Part shown: in pieces, positions 39,383-50,434 of the stretch
How positions within the stretch are numbered: the stretch's first letter is position 1
Layout: the number at the start of each line of letters is the position of its first letter
Source of the DNA: Oscarella lobularis
Lineage: Eukaryota; Porifera; Homoscleromorpha; Homosclerophorida; Oscarellidae
Assembly (NCBI RefSeq): GCF_947507565.1
Contig: NC_089194.1
Location: 558,001-622,000, forward strand
Direction: 5' to 3'
DNA: 64,000 nucleotides
Position numbers and translations under genes: made by a program
The notes under the pieces: model-generated
What the model saw: only the letters and a program-made list of their open reading frames with translations
Database searches by the model: none
What the model was told of the DNA's origin: nothing

Positions 39383-40815
39383 GAGTCCCGTATCAATAGT
39401 CGGACAACATCAAATCCCGGACAGCTTCACGCGTTCCCTGCTTGACAGGGCCAACCGCGCGTCAGGTATTTTGGAAGCTTAGGTGATTAGCATCTCTGGC
39501 ACACAGCAGTTGCGGAGCGATCAAGTCGCACATAAGAGCAAGAGAGGTTTGTTTGTTTTTTTTCGGGTAATCTAATCTCGGACGGATATCATCATGTCCG
39601 GACAACGCGATTTTCTCGTCAACCGTACATTTTGAGAACAACAGCTGCATATCGATCGAAAGCTCTATCGTTCCTCTATCTAATTCCGTTTAGAGTACGC
39701 CGGTCCGACCTGTGGTTGCTGAGAAAATCGAGTTTGAAAAGAGGCACGTCTGTATCAAAGTCGGACACCCTTTTTTCTTCTAAACCGGATTCTCTTCTGC
39801 AAGCGCATGTAAGTGGAATTATATGAAGATACTAACGGCCGTATTAAAATAAAACAAGCAAAACTGGCTAAAATTATAGACTTTTTCACGGAAATCGTAC
39901 TTGCAACCGTCGTTACTGAGCTTCTAACTCACTTTCGTAGATCGCATAGCATCGATTAAGACTCTTCGCAGTTTTTAACAAGGATTTCTTGTCGCTTAGA
40001 CACATTTTTGCAGGTTTTCTCATTTTCCAAAATTAAAATTGAAAATTGAAAAAAATGGCACAAGCAAGCAGAAAATCTTGTTAATTAAGGCTCTTCGCAG
40101 TTTTAACAAGGATTTCTGGCCGCTTAGACACATTTTAGCGGGTTTTCTCATTTTCAAAAACTGAAATTGAAAATTGAAAAAAACGCTAAAAATGTCACAA
40201 GCAAGCAGAAAATATTGTTAAGAACACCCGTAGAGCTCGGATTGGTGCCTCGCGATGGAAGAAACTAAGTTGGTTAGTCGAACGAGAGTACTTTTGCTCA
40301 ATTTTTGCACAAAAACTACTCTAATGCGGCTACTTTTGCGTGTTTATTCTTACTTTAGACGTTGGTTTTCTCAACGTGTTTGGCATACATGCGCTTGTTG
40401 AAGAGAATCCGGTTTAGAAGAAAAAAGGGTGTCCGACTTTTGATACAGAAGTGCCTTTTTTCAAACTCAAATTTCTCAGCAACCGCAGGTCGGATCAGCA
40501 TACTCTAAACGGCATTAGATAGAGGAACGATAGAGCTTTCGATCGATATGCGGCTGTTGTTCTCAAAGTGTACGGTTGACGAGAAAATCGCGTTGTCCGG
40601 ATATGATGACATCCGTCCGAGATTAGATTACCCGAAAAAAAAAAAAAAAACCTCTCTTGCTCTTATGTGCGACTTGATCGCTCCGCAACTGCTGTGTGCC
40701 AGAGATTCTAATCACCTAAGCTTCCAAAATAACTGACGCGTGGTTGGCCCTGTCAAGCAGGGAACGCGTGAAGCTGTCCGGGATTTGATGTTGTCCGACT
40801 ATTGATACGGGACTC
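39383..40815. mobile_element. Non-autonomous fold-back element with long terminal inverted repeats and TA duplication
   Basis: The ends read GAGTCCCGTATCAATAGTCG at 39383 and its reverse complement ending at 40815, each flanked by TA (39381-39382 and 40816-40817). The inverted arms run about 430-450 bp (39383-39825 and 40390-40815) with few differences. Both arms contain the same short open frame (39650-39462 minus, 40548-40736 plus), which is an arm shadow. The spacer carries a two-unit tandem repeat. No transposase is present. TA target-site duplication points to Tc1/mariner-type mobilisation in trans; the family name is not recognised. Confidence 0.78.
39957..40218 (+). repeat. Two-copy tandem repeat of about 130 bp
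   Basis: The units share 'cttcgcagttttaacaagga', 'cgcttagacacatttt', 'gaaaattgaaaaaa' and 'cacaagcaagcagaaaat', and lie in the spacer of the fold-back element. Confidence 0.7.
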
Positions 40816-40904
40816 TACGGGAGATCTATCTGTCCATATTTGTCTCTTCGAGCAGTTGATGAACTCGTTCGTCGTCCCAGCGTGAAGAAACTCGCATTTA
40901 GCCT

Positions 40905-41030
40905 GCCGAGAACACCAACGATCGCCGCGATGTGAGCGAATTCGGACGAGATTAGGACGGATGGTAATAACCCGGATAATAGTCGTGAAAGTGAAGAATT
41001 CACTGGCTTTCCATTGCTCTTACAACATCG
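40905..41030 (+). repeat. Dispersed repeat R1, short fragment
   Basis: Contains 'gatcgccgcgatgtgagcga', 'attcggacgagatta' and 'taacccggataat' in R1 order, just outside the fold-back element. Confidence 0.5.
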
Positions 41031-42017
41031 TAGACGAGCCTATCTTAACTTGAAGTCTAGAAACGTTCGGCGAAAGTAGAAAAACACCACTTTTGACGAT
41101 CTTTCTTCGAAAACGAAACTGGCGTGACAAAGACCATGGTTTTGGCGCACGATGTAGCATCTCTCTAGTGCTGTACAGTACTTTAGAGGCTTTAATGAGG
41201 TACAGAGCGAACAAGTGCTAGATAGTCGACGATCATTATTCCTGAAAAGATGAGACGGGAATTTGCCCACAAATTCGATCGTTTGGCGGTGAGCTAAGCG
41301 ATGTTAAAATCAACTAGCAACTCGGTGCTTATGGGGAAAAAATAGGACGTCGGCTTGACGCAAAGTATCATCGCATGATCGATATACCGAACAAGCAGCT
41401 TGCGTTTATTCTGATCATCGGATGTTTACATTGCAAGAAGCCCTAATGACAGTAGGCGGAAGCAATGTGAGTATAGAAAAGCAAGCAGTAGCAAAGCAAG
41501 CTCTTGCTATAGCAAAGTGCCAAGCAAAAAATGAGCCTGCAGAGGAGTCTTTTCTGAGCACTCAATGCAGCTAGCGTCTTTCTATAGGCGTTCCGAGACC
41601 TAATCGGACTATCGCAGGCTTCTACTGTGCATATCTTCTGATCGACTTGTTCGAAGCCTCTGAAGGTTGCATGCGCTACTGGCATAGCCACGGCACATTT
41701 GCCATGTGAAGTTCTCGCATAGTGTACACGATCGCCGAGTGTATGCAAGCGTTATATATATATATATATAGGCCACCGCCCGACTCGGGATAAGTCTTGG
41801 GCCAGCAGAAACGCAAAGTTACATTGCCCCAACGGCAATGAACGTGGCCTTCATTCCCGCCACCTTATTATCAAACTACTTCTAGATAGACAAATCAGAA
41901 GTTCACAACAGACGTAAAAGACCTAAAAAACAATTTATTGCGCTAAACGCTGTTCTCCTAGAGGAACATGCAATTAGTCTTGACGTTTATATGCAGGAAG
42001 CTCTTTGGCTGGAGGCT
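41031..42017. other. Non-coding stretch with short TA microsatellite
   Basis: A (TA)8 tract lies at 41755-41770. Recurrent 'gcaaagcaagc' phrases occur near 41480-41530. A poly(A) signal on the minus strand at 41939-41934 fits the sulfotransferase fragment that ends at 42018. No gene recognised. Confidence 0.45.
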
Positions 42018-42845
42018 TTATTCGTCCCAATGCGATATCTTTTTCAAGAAGGCCCTTTCTTTCTCGTTCTTTAGATACTTTTCAAGCTTTTCTTGGTACA
42101 GCTGAACTTCTTCCTCGAACTTGTACTCGGCTTGAACGCGTTTCCAAAATGTCACATTGAAGTGATGATAGATTTTCATGTCGGCGTGGCCCAACCTCAC
42201 TATCGTCTCTCTCTGCTTTATGTCTAAGGATTCGCCGGTATGATGTGCCGTGTATTTATCGGTAGCAGATTTTGACGCCGCCAAATCGGAATGAGAATTT
42301 TGTGGAATTGCAATGACGTCGTCTAGTTCCCACCCCATTGTACGTTTCAATAGCACCATCGACTCTGGCATATACTCCATTATGAATACAACTGAAAATG
42401 ATTCTTCTATTTCAATTATTTTACTTTTGATGTCTTCGTCCTTGTAGGGCGGATCGACGCCTAAATCGAATGCCATGCCATTGAATCTGCCAAATTGGTC
42501 AATAGAACGACTGATCTCGTTTTTGTACTTGTCAATATTGGATACAAACTGACCGACGGATTCTTCTTTTACAATGCTTCTATAATCGTCGAGAAAGTAA
42601 AACGCAGACACAAATCGAGTTATTGGATCGCGAAGGATAGTGACGTAGACTGGCTTATTCAAGAGTTCATCCAGAACGCTTTTATTGAATCGGCAGTGGT
42701 CGAAAAGAGCGTCGTACTCGCCAACTTTGTGCGTTTGACGATACATGCGACTATTATTCAACTCCAAGTGGCGGGGGTAGCCAAGGTTGACTTTGACTCG
42801 GGGTTCGACCATTCGCAACCCGTGATTAAAGTGAAAAATAAATAA
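42018..42845 (-). CDS. Galactose-3-O-sulfotransferase-like, C-terminal part
   Basis: About 266 codons covering the C-terminal two thirds of a Gal3ST (galactosylceramide/galactose 3-O-sulfotransferase). The diagnostic 3'-phosphate-binding motif TILRDPITRFVSAFYFL is near 42640, followed by FVSNIDKY, NGMAFDLGVDPPY, an EYMPESMVLLKRTMGWELDD stretch and HHFNVTFWKRV near the end, all in family order. These Golgi enzymes transfer sulfate from PAPS to galactose. The N-terminal membrane anchor and the 5'-phosphosulfate loop are missing here; upstream of 42845 there is no AG acceptor next to the expected exon start. The missing half lies 0.6 kb away on the opposite strand. Confidence 0.75.
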   Translation of the reverse strand, partial: LFIFHFNHGLRMVEPRVKVNLGYPRHLELNNSRMYRQTHKVGEYDALFDHCRFNKSVLDELLNKPVYVTILRDPITRFVSAFYFLDDYRSIVKEESVGQFVSNIDKYKNEISRSIDQFGRFNGMAFDLGVDPPYKDEDIKSKIIEIEESFSVVFIMEYMPESMVLLKRTMGWELDDVIAIPQNSHSDLAASKSATDKYTAHHTGESLDIKQRETIVRLGHADMKIYHHFNVTFWKRVQAEYKFEEEVQLYQEKLEKYLKNEKERAFLKKISHWDE

Positions 42846-43444
42846 TTAAAATGAACGAGAATCCCACAGATTTGAGCGACGCGTAGCATACATTTTAATT
42901 AAGTAAGTGAAAAGGTAAAATAGAAAAAAATGGTATAATGACAAGCTTGTGAGCGACGCGCTGCAATGGGGAACTTGAACCCCCCCCTCCTCCCCCAAAA
43001 AGAAGAGATAATCAATGGCTTTTTACAAGTCTTATTACTGCGTTTTGATTCAAGCAAATGCGTACTACTGTTTTGTCGCTTTTTTGACTCAGAAAGTATG
43101 TGGACATTGGCAAAAAACTTCTTAAAAAATCAGGTTTTTGTAGTCGCTCAAAATACTGTCAAATATTTCCTATCGTGAAGACTGAAGAGTTTACAGCAGA
43201 ATGATAGGTAGGACAAAACCGCTCCGATGCCGCACTTAATTAATTATTTGGAAAGACTTTCCATTTTCTGGTTTTTAATTAGGGAAAGTTTTTTAACAGG
43301 CTAGTCCCACCCCTTATAGGCTCCATTCGTCGTTACTGACTCAGTTAGGGGTGTCAGTGTGGTGGCTTCACAAACATCCTGTCTCTGACAATCTGCGCAT
43401 CCTCAGCTTAATTAAATTCGTTAACGAAAGTCCCCTGTTGCGTC

Positions 43445-43738
43445 ATGAGTTCAGCGGTACGGCTGTTAGCTCTTTTGGTTGCTTTGTTACTCATCACCAT
43501 AGCAGTAAACTACAGCTTGTATTCTATCAAGACAGATGGGGTTTTGAACGCTGGCTCTTTGCGTGTCTCACAGAACCTCATGAAGAGGATGCCTACTTTT
43601 GTCGGTGAAACAGTACGGTCGTTTGATGCAAAACTACCCGATAAACCCGTCCGAAAGTACGCCTTTATAAAGACCCACAAGACGGGAAGTACGACCGTGT
43701 GGTATGTAATGAGGCTCTACGCATTTAACATTCTGCAC
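43445..43738 (+). CDS. Galactose-3-O-sulfotransferase-like, N-terminal exon on the opposite strand
   Basis: Encodes a type II membrane anchor (RLLALLVALLLITIAVNYSL, residues 6-25), a stem, and the 5'-phosphosulfate-binding motif FIKTHKTGSTT, which is the conserved N-terminal motif of Gal3ST enzymes. The exon appears to end at CTGCAC followed by donor GTGAGC (43739). No downstream plus-strand exon was found over the next 4 kb. The residues at its end (..NILH) fit directly onto the start of the minus-strand fragment (HGLRMVEPRV) in a family alignment, so the two look like halves of one gene separated by an inversion or a mis-joined contig. Confidence 0.62.
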
Positions 43739-44078
43739 GTGAGCGTGGTTTGTCAAAATATTTGGTGGGGCAAAAACATTTCTCCTCAATAGAGTTATCA
43801 AGTGGAGAGAGAAACGATGTGATGCGAAATGAGTGACGATTTTGAAGACAGTCGCTAACTATATACGGGCTAATCATCACGCAAGTACTCGAATCCTTCG
43901 ATAATTACTATCACCTTAGGATTGACGTGCACTGGCTCAGCGTCTATTTAATTAAACAAACAAGGTATGTATGGGCTTGCGTAACTTGCAATGGGTGACC
44001 GTGAGTGTGTAGGGTGAGTCAGCGGAGCTAATGCATGATTAGGAGAAGCCAATAGTAAGTGGGTAAATGACCCTTCGA

Positions 44079-44698
44079 GATTTGAGATCTTTCCATTCCT
44101 CACGTGAGTCACGCTAGCTCTTCTCATTTGTCACTTCTTTTTGGCGGGGTGTTGCCCTCCGGGAATTTAGCTGAAGTGTTTCTTTGTCTCTGCTGTCTGC
44201 TCCCTCTCCTGAATCCTGATTCCCGAAGACCTAAGGCGCCGCACGCACATCTCTACGACTCGAACGATGCTGTAAGGCGCATGCACGCTGACATTTGCCA
44301 GCAAAATTGTAGACCATTGCGATTTCGTAAGCGTACGATTTATTTCTCGGTCAGCATTTCTCGTTGCCCATCAAATGACTGTCGCAGGGCGCATAGCCCG
44401 CATACCTAGAGCATCGTCGCTCGTCGAAGCAATGCGCAACGCGATCGTTTGGACTCTCCAGCGACATTTTTCGCCACGCGCACGGACGCAACGACGCGGC
44501 GCTCGTATAATCCGCTTGCATCTAAGCAATCCCTCGTCGCGTGCACCTGCCGTTTATTTCATTTCATTTCCCTTTTCTTTTTCTCTAGATCGGCGACGAA
44601 GAAGAGAAGTAGAATCGCACGTGGCGATGCCAGCGCGACGACCAGGTTTGCATATATCACCCCATTGGGGGCCCCACTGGTGTAGGCGTACACTTAGG
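44079..44698 (+). repeat. Left arm of a 3.9-kb inverted-repeat structure
   Basis: Runs from 'gatttgagatct' to 'ggtgtaggcgtacacttagg' and is the reverse complement, with small indels, of 47420-47992. Open frames inside mirror those in the other arm and are not genes. A short related block also lies at 51035-51075. Confidence 0.7.
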
Positions 44699-44790
44699 AA
44701 AGAATAGAGGACCGGCTAAAACATTATATTTTTTTTGTTGGAACTTATATGCCCTGTGTACAGCTTTTGCTTTAAAGTAACTAAAAAACC

Positions 44791-45133
44791 TCACGGGCAA
44801 GGAACCTTGTTTTTAGCAAACATTCTTTTTTGCCCCTCTTCGAGAAGAAAATCCATGTTTCCCTTGTCACATGAAAGGCCGTCCACAAATTTTGTTGTAT
44901 AAATTAAAATGTCAGAAATTCTGCTCTTGTAGAAAACACATTGATTATCAATTTGCTTTACGATTTGCCATGGCGAGGAATTTAAGCTAATATTTACTGA
45001 AAATACTTTTGAATTACAGGAGGTTAAATTTGTACTGAATCCGCCGTAAACGTACAAAGTATTGTTCTGATAATGATAATGAAAGATCGATTTCTTCGTT
45101 AGTCGAAGGTGAGTTCTAAATCGTCGTAAAGAC
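44791..45133 (-). pseudogene. Kelch-like gene fragment
   Basis: After an AG acceptor near 45133 the minus strand reads HYHYQNNTLYVYGGFS...VFSVNIS..W, the start of a Kelch blade (as in attractin/MEGF8-type proteins), then a Cys-containing tail ending KNKVPCP-stop at 44791. Only part of one propeller is present and no other exons were found nearby. It lies between the two arms of the inverted repeat, so it may be captured or stranded sequence. Confidence 0.4.
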
Positions 45134-45159
45134 ATAGAAAGACGTTTCACTACCCAAAC

Positions 45160-46250
45160 ATGCAGCTAAAGCGCTCTGTCGTCAGGTACGTCTCTAAGGC
45201 TGTCAGAAGAACACCTAGGCTTACGTAAGTAATAATATTAGATCGAGATACAGGCGCTGTAGTCAAATGATGTTTTCTCTTATATTTTCGCGCGCTCGTC
45301 GAACGACCCGGACATCGAACACGTGATCAAAGCAGAAGAAGAACGTGGCGTGGACAAAGAAAACGGACGATTTAGGCACGGGGATATTGATCCATGATAA
45401 TTAAAAACGTATTATACGGCGTCGATAAAGCGCGAGGGCGTTCGGGTTCTCGTTTTTCGCGATGTAAAAGGCAATCCTTCCCTCTCGACGTCGCCGATCG
45501 CATTTGTCTCCTTTTTTGCAGTAATTTACGACTGCGGCGCGCTTTGCGATCGAGAAATCGCGCTTAAGTAGGAAGAAACAGGAACAGGTACGCAATTGGG
45601 GCCCCGAATCAATTAGCGTTTTTCTTTGCGGATTTTGACTCCCGCGATCCGTTTGACCGCGCGAGATTTTTATTCTTGCGTATTGGAGTCGATTTAGCGC
45701 GTTTAGTTAAATATCTGTGAGGTCGACATTTTTAGCAATCCCTGAACTATAGCACTCGGTTTTTGGTCAATTTGGTCACCTCTCCGATTCTCGATAGTTC
45801 CTTATCAAACAGTGGGAATGGGTTAGATGTTTGACTCTGTTGTACCGAATTGACCTCACGCCTTTATTTTTTTGCTCCGTCCTCCACAATGTTTCTACAG
45901 CTAGAGATCATAGATTTTGGTTAGAATGTGATTTTACTTTGATTTCAGTTCGCTTCTCGTTTCTGACGCGTCGATGAAACAAATGAAGAAAGAGGAAGAC
46001 GTAGACGAAGGCATCACCCTGGGGACTTAGGTTAAAGTCTCCCTCCTTGCGCCACCCTCCCTGGAGGTTAATTCGCCGACCACCTGTGGACTTGGGAGTA
46101 AAGTCCTCTGTGGGTCCGCTTGGCCAGGAGGTCAAGCGACGGAGGGTAAGACGACGGACGAAAAGACGACGGCATTTTTTGTCATTTTTATTACATCCGG
46201 GATATTTTATATAAATATTTTGCCGCAAATTTTCCCTACTTTCGCGTATG
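45160..46250. other. Non-coding interior of the inverted-repeat structure
   Basis: No gene was accepted here. A short plus-strand frame at 45260-45395 (SSNDPDIEHVIKAEEERG) looks protein-like but could not be joined in phase to an upstream exon. Confidence 0.35.
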
Positions 46251-46440
46251 TGGCCGCGTGGTTATAGCGGACGACACGCGCGCGCGTTCACGCAGCGGAT
46301 TGAAGCAACCGCGTAGGACGCGCGCAGCGTTAAAGAACACACACGCGCGCGTTTATGCAGTCTTTCGCCACGCGAGTGGAGCGACGTCAACGCTCGCGCA
46401 CTACAAGAAAAGGCACGCGCCCTCGTGGCGAAAAATTAGC
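46251..46440. other. CG-rich patch with alternating CG runs
   Basis: Dense in 'cgcgcgcg' and 'acgcgcgc' runs in an otherwise AT-leaning region. 'gtggccgcgtggttatagcgg' at its start vaguely resembles a tRNA-type A box, but no B box was found, so a SINE is not claimed. Confidence 0.4.
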
Positions 46441-46689
46441 ATGCTCCACGTACTAAAAAACATGCTTAAAAAGTACACTCTTCTTAATCTTGAGATATTT
46501 CTTCCTTTAACCGTAATTAACCTGCAAATATAGTATCAGTAAATTTAAATAATACAGTAACTAAAACGCTTATTATTCCAAACATATGTTCCAGCTGAAA
46601 TCGAATTCTTTTCCTAATAACATTAGAATCAATCATAACCTAAACAGAGAAATAGATCAATAAATAACACAACAAAGATCCTGTGAAAA

Positions 46690-46935
46690 AGACGAATAAA
46701 TATAAATTAAAAGCCTGCAAATAAAATCATAAACCTGTGATCATAATAAAAAACCTGAAAAGAAAATAAGAACCTGTAAAATAATAAACCTGAAAAGAAA
46801 ATAAGAACCTGTGAAAAAATTATAAAAACCTGAAAATAAAATGAAAACCTGCAGAGAAGAAAACCTACTAGACTAACCTGAAAGGAAAAAAATCACGTGA
46901 TAAAAACCTAGATTAAATAATCAATCCATTGACCT
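46690..46935 (+). repeat. Degenerate AACCTG satellite
   Basis: The phrase 'aacctg(a/t)(a/g)aa' recurs about ten times at irregular spacing of roughly 15-25 bp, separated by A-rich 'aaaataa' filler. Confidence 0.65.
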
Positions 46936-47005
46936 AAAATATGCCTATATTCTAATCAACCTAGATTACCTCAAAAATCCATTGAAAAAATGGTCTAAAG
47001 CACGT

Positions 47006-47086
47006 GGCGGCTGCTAGCTACAGCTCGTAGGGGAGAAGGAGCTACAAGCCTACTACACAAACCGCCCTACCCTACTAGCAGCCGCC
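47006..47086. other. 12-bp stem with 57-bp loop
   Basis: GGCGGCTGCTAG (47006-47017) and CTAGCAGCCGCC (47075-47086) are exact reverse complements. A second shorter pairing (TAGGG/CCCTA) lies inside. Confidence 0.5.
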
Positions 47087-47419
47087 AACTACAAAACCTT
47101 AATGCAAAGGGAGCGGACCCGTGCAAACTAACGTAGTGATGCAAACCAAGCATGAAACGGGGGAGGTTTCATATTGTCATTACACTACACTAATTAATTT
47201 TGCCAAAGTGTTGTCCCGCTACACTCCCTGCAGCGTACACAAGTGGAATTTGTGTGATGCAACACTACCAGCCCCCACTCGCGAACCCCAACCCGCCCAC
47301 GATTGAACTTTTCGAAACCAGACCTAAAGGTTAGACTGTCGGAAATTTTTCTATGCTCACGACGGCGGGCAGTGGCATCGCATGCACTCAGCGCCGTGTA
47401 CGCTACAGAAAGTCCCGCC

Positions 47420-47992
47420 CCTAAGTGCACGCCTACACCAGTGGGCCCCCAATTGGTGATGCGAACCTGGTCCGTCGCGCTGGCATCGCAAACGCGATTC
47501 TTCTTCTCTTCTTTATCGCCGAACTAGAGAAAAATAAAAAGGTGAAGAAATGAAACACGCGGCAGGTGGGCGCGATAAGGGATTGCTTAGATGCGAGAGG
47601 ATAATACGAGCGTCGCGTGGCGAAAAGTCGTTGGAGAGTACAAACGTTCACGTCGCGCATTCCTTCGACGAGCGAAGCCGCTCTAGGTATGCGCGCTGCG
47701 ACAGATATGACGGACAACGAGAATGCTAACTGAGAAAATAAACCGTATATAACGCTTACCAAATCGCGAGGGTCTCCAATCGCGGCGGCAAAGCCTGAAT
47801 CTCAAGGCAGCGTTATAGGAGCATGCGGCCGGCGCGGTAGGCCTTCGAGAATCAGGATTCAGGACGGAGAGTAGAGACAAAGAACAATGAAACACTTCAG
47901 ATAAACTCCCGGACGCGAACACCCCGCCTAAAAGGAGCGACAAATGAGAAGAGCTAGCTAGGCTCACGTGAGAAATGGGCAGATCTCAAATC
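47420..47992 (-). repeat. Right arm of the 3.9-kb inverted-repeat structure
   Basis: Reverse-complement partner of 44079-44698; inner end 'cctaagtgcacgcctacacc', outer end 'agatctcaaatc'. No clear target-site duplication was identified at the outer edges. Confidence 0.7.
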
Positions 47993-48413
47993 ACGCATGC
48001 TTATCTACATAGATACACTTAATCTATGAAGTCCGTTACTGGTAGACAACGATACATGCAGTATTATAAGGCCATGGCGACAAACAACAATCGATAATCA
48101 TACAAGCCCACAAACTGAAACTTCACGAAGCAAAGTCCATTGACACTAAACCTGTCACAGTCACATGCTATGATAAGTGACTTTTAGAATATTCCTCCTT
48201 GATTAAAGGCAGAAGTACTCATGCTTTTTGGCAAGATCATAACAGCTCGCCAACATTTGCCTTCCTCCCAGACCAGAGATCAATTAGGTACCGAAGCCTT
48301 TTACTGTTCGTATCCATGCGAGGAAGATATGTAAGTTCATAGGCTTTATACCCTAGATATTGGCCAATAGCCTCCCATTTATTGTTTCAACTTTAGCAAC
48401 AGCAATCTTAAAA
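47993..48413. other. Intergenic stretch, nothing recognised
   Basis: No reading frame, RNA or repeat was identified between the inverted-repeat arm and the next gene. Confidence 0.4.
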
Positions 48414-49315
48414 TCACCGAATCCGAAAGCGTAGCATCATGAAAAGAGAAGCATCATGAAAAGAGAAGCGATATCTGAAAACAAAGAGCTCGAATTCTAA
48501 CACAATGAAATTCTCATGCACTCCTATTTTAGGGCTAGAGCAAGCCGGACGATTTAGCAAATCTTGTAGATTCTGAGCGGCTGCCGCTTTCTGCGTAAAC
48601 CATAAAAAAAAGAATCAAATACATGTACTCGAAAACATTATAAGAAAGATATCTCACCTCATCAGCAGAAAGTTCAATAGCACCTTCACCATATGAAAGA
48701 GAGAGCAAATATAAGACGTTCTTTCTTCGTGCAGCGTTGGCCAAGGATTGAGCTGTGGAATTAAGATTCTCACTCCAGAGAGCGAGAATGTCGCCAGAAG
48801 TTGCGCTTGTCACGATATCAGCGGGCGATGGGCTACGCAAGGCGCTGGCAAGAGCGCTCCTTTCAACTTCATCTTTCTCCAGGCAAGTATCTACTACACA
48901 GCGCGTTTTGTAAGAAAGATAATCGATGTGATTATCAGGAAGAGCAAAGAGCTCTCTGAGGCGGTCTTCGATCGTTCCCTCGATGAGTGCGCTAGACTTC
49001 GTCGAATTCTTTATCACCTTTTCGACCGCTTCCTTTGTGTACGCCCCAGGTGACTCTTTCAGTTCTTTCAATTCAGAGCAACTTGTGTGCCACAGGTGTC
49101 TCTCCATTCCAGGACTTTTCTCTTGAAGAACCATTTCGCCCGTTCTGCATGAGATCCTTGAGTAGCTTCATGCATTCGCTTTCGGAATGCTCGGGACCTC
49201 GCACAACACAGTCTAATGCCTTGTCAACGTCTTGCAAAATTACCATTCTTTCTAGCGAAAATTCGTCAATTCTTTTCTTGATCATTAGACCACCACAGTA
49301 CCGGTTCCAAGCCAC
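48414..49315 (-). CDS. Unrecognised protein, frame change inside
   Basis: A first segment (49315 to about 49150) reads ERMVILQDVDKALDCVV...SECMKLLKDLMQNGR; the sense frame then seems to shift and continue as SELKELKESPGAYTKEAVEKV...LYLLSLSYGEGAIELSADE (49100-48660). A GTGAGA donor follows and a GCAG acceptor near 48600 leads to KAAAAQNLQDLL and a stop at 48414. The protein is helical and charged, without signal peptide or membrane segment, and no family was recognised. The frame change near 49150-49070 may be an indel or an unseen intron. A 17-bp unit (gcatcatgaaaagagaa) is duplicated in tandem at 48434-48467 near the 3' end. Confidence 0.45.
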
Positions 49316-50434
49316 AGAAACATTTGGTATTGCGAACGTGACACTGAAGAAACGGCATTGTGCCTGGGGTTATTATATTAGTCTCGTCTTCTCGTTTCCA
49401 GCGACGACCAACGTATACGTCTACTTTACTACTTTTGAAGCTCGCTAAGGAGAAAGACCAGTACGAAACGCCTTCAGAAGGAGACGGCTTTAGGATGACT
49501 GTTCAAACCCTGACTGCGGTCAGTTTCTCACTTTTATACTAGTGTTTCCCTAAAAGAATAAGAGATAAGCGTTATAAAATGAACTGTATAGCGTACAGTG
49601 CATGGTGCATAGAGAATTACGGAGTGTTTGCTTGCTTATTTCTTTGCAGCAGAATGTCTCATTGAGAAAGGACCCTGCAGAGCACCTTGTTTTCCTCAGG
49701 CTCTTAGCATTCCTCAGGAAAAAACGGTAGATGTAGATGAGCCTCTATCTTTAGAACGCCTACAGTAGAAGATAGAGGCACATCTACATCTGAGTTTTGA
49801 GTGAGTAGTACGAATTCAAACTCAGATGACCTGTAGAACACTATCATTACATGAATGAGCTCGGAGAACCTTCTCAACCAAAGGATGGCCTGGCTCAGAG
49901 CTAGCTGGCACACAAACGCTATGGAAATTCTGTCGACGTATAAACGAAAACACAAAACACAAAAACCTAAAAATTTCTAATTAGTTACGGAATTGAGATG
50001 TGGAAAATTTGGAAAAAGAAAATACCTTCTTCTGACAGCGGTTACAGGTTCACGTCGGATCGACTGTCATATAGAAGGATATCAACCCCAAATACTTGAC
50101 GACTGTCGATCCACAGGCCGATGAATAGAGAAATCATTAAAAAATGCTGGGCTCCAGACAGCAAGAATCGAGCTAGTTTCTCCGGGGTCGATTGAGACGT
50201 GAAGTGATATTTTCGTTCCTCATGAAAACGACGTTGAAGAAAACGTGAAGAGCTTCATGCAAGACGGAGGCAAATAGGCAAGTTTTGTCGTTCAAATATA
50301 CATTCGGAGATGATGACATCGCCATATGTGTGTTCGTCCCTATATAGAAAAATCGAATATTGTCTCGCTTGATTCAAGTCTAACTGCATGCATACTCTTT
50401 GATCAACGGCACTGAGCTCGCCGCCGAAGCAGTT
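49316..50434. other. Intergenic stretch, possible orphan exon
   Basis: No gene accepted. On the plus strand after a GCAG acceptor near 49648 an open segment reads ECLIEKGPCRAPCFPQ and ends in a stop near 49770; it could be a terminal exon but no partner exon was found. Confidence 0.3.

Noticed and set aside
39462-39650. 62-codon open frame in the fold-back element
   Set aside because: An almost identical frame exists in the opposite arm (40548-40736); it is explained by the inverted repeat, not a gene.
44104-44409. Open frames in the inverted-repeat arms
   Set aside because: Mirror-image versions occur in the other arm (47967-47683 minus) and contain no domain; they are repeat shadows.
45160-45400. 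Two-exon small plus-strand gene (MQLKRSVVRYVSKAV..., then NDPDIEHVIKAEEERG...)
   Set aside because: No splice pair keeps both parts in the same frame, and no family was recognised.
46251-46300. tRNA or tRNA-derived SINE suggested by 'gtggccgcgtggtta'
   Set aside because: No matching B box, T-arm or cloverleaf could be found downstream.
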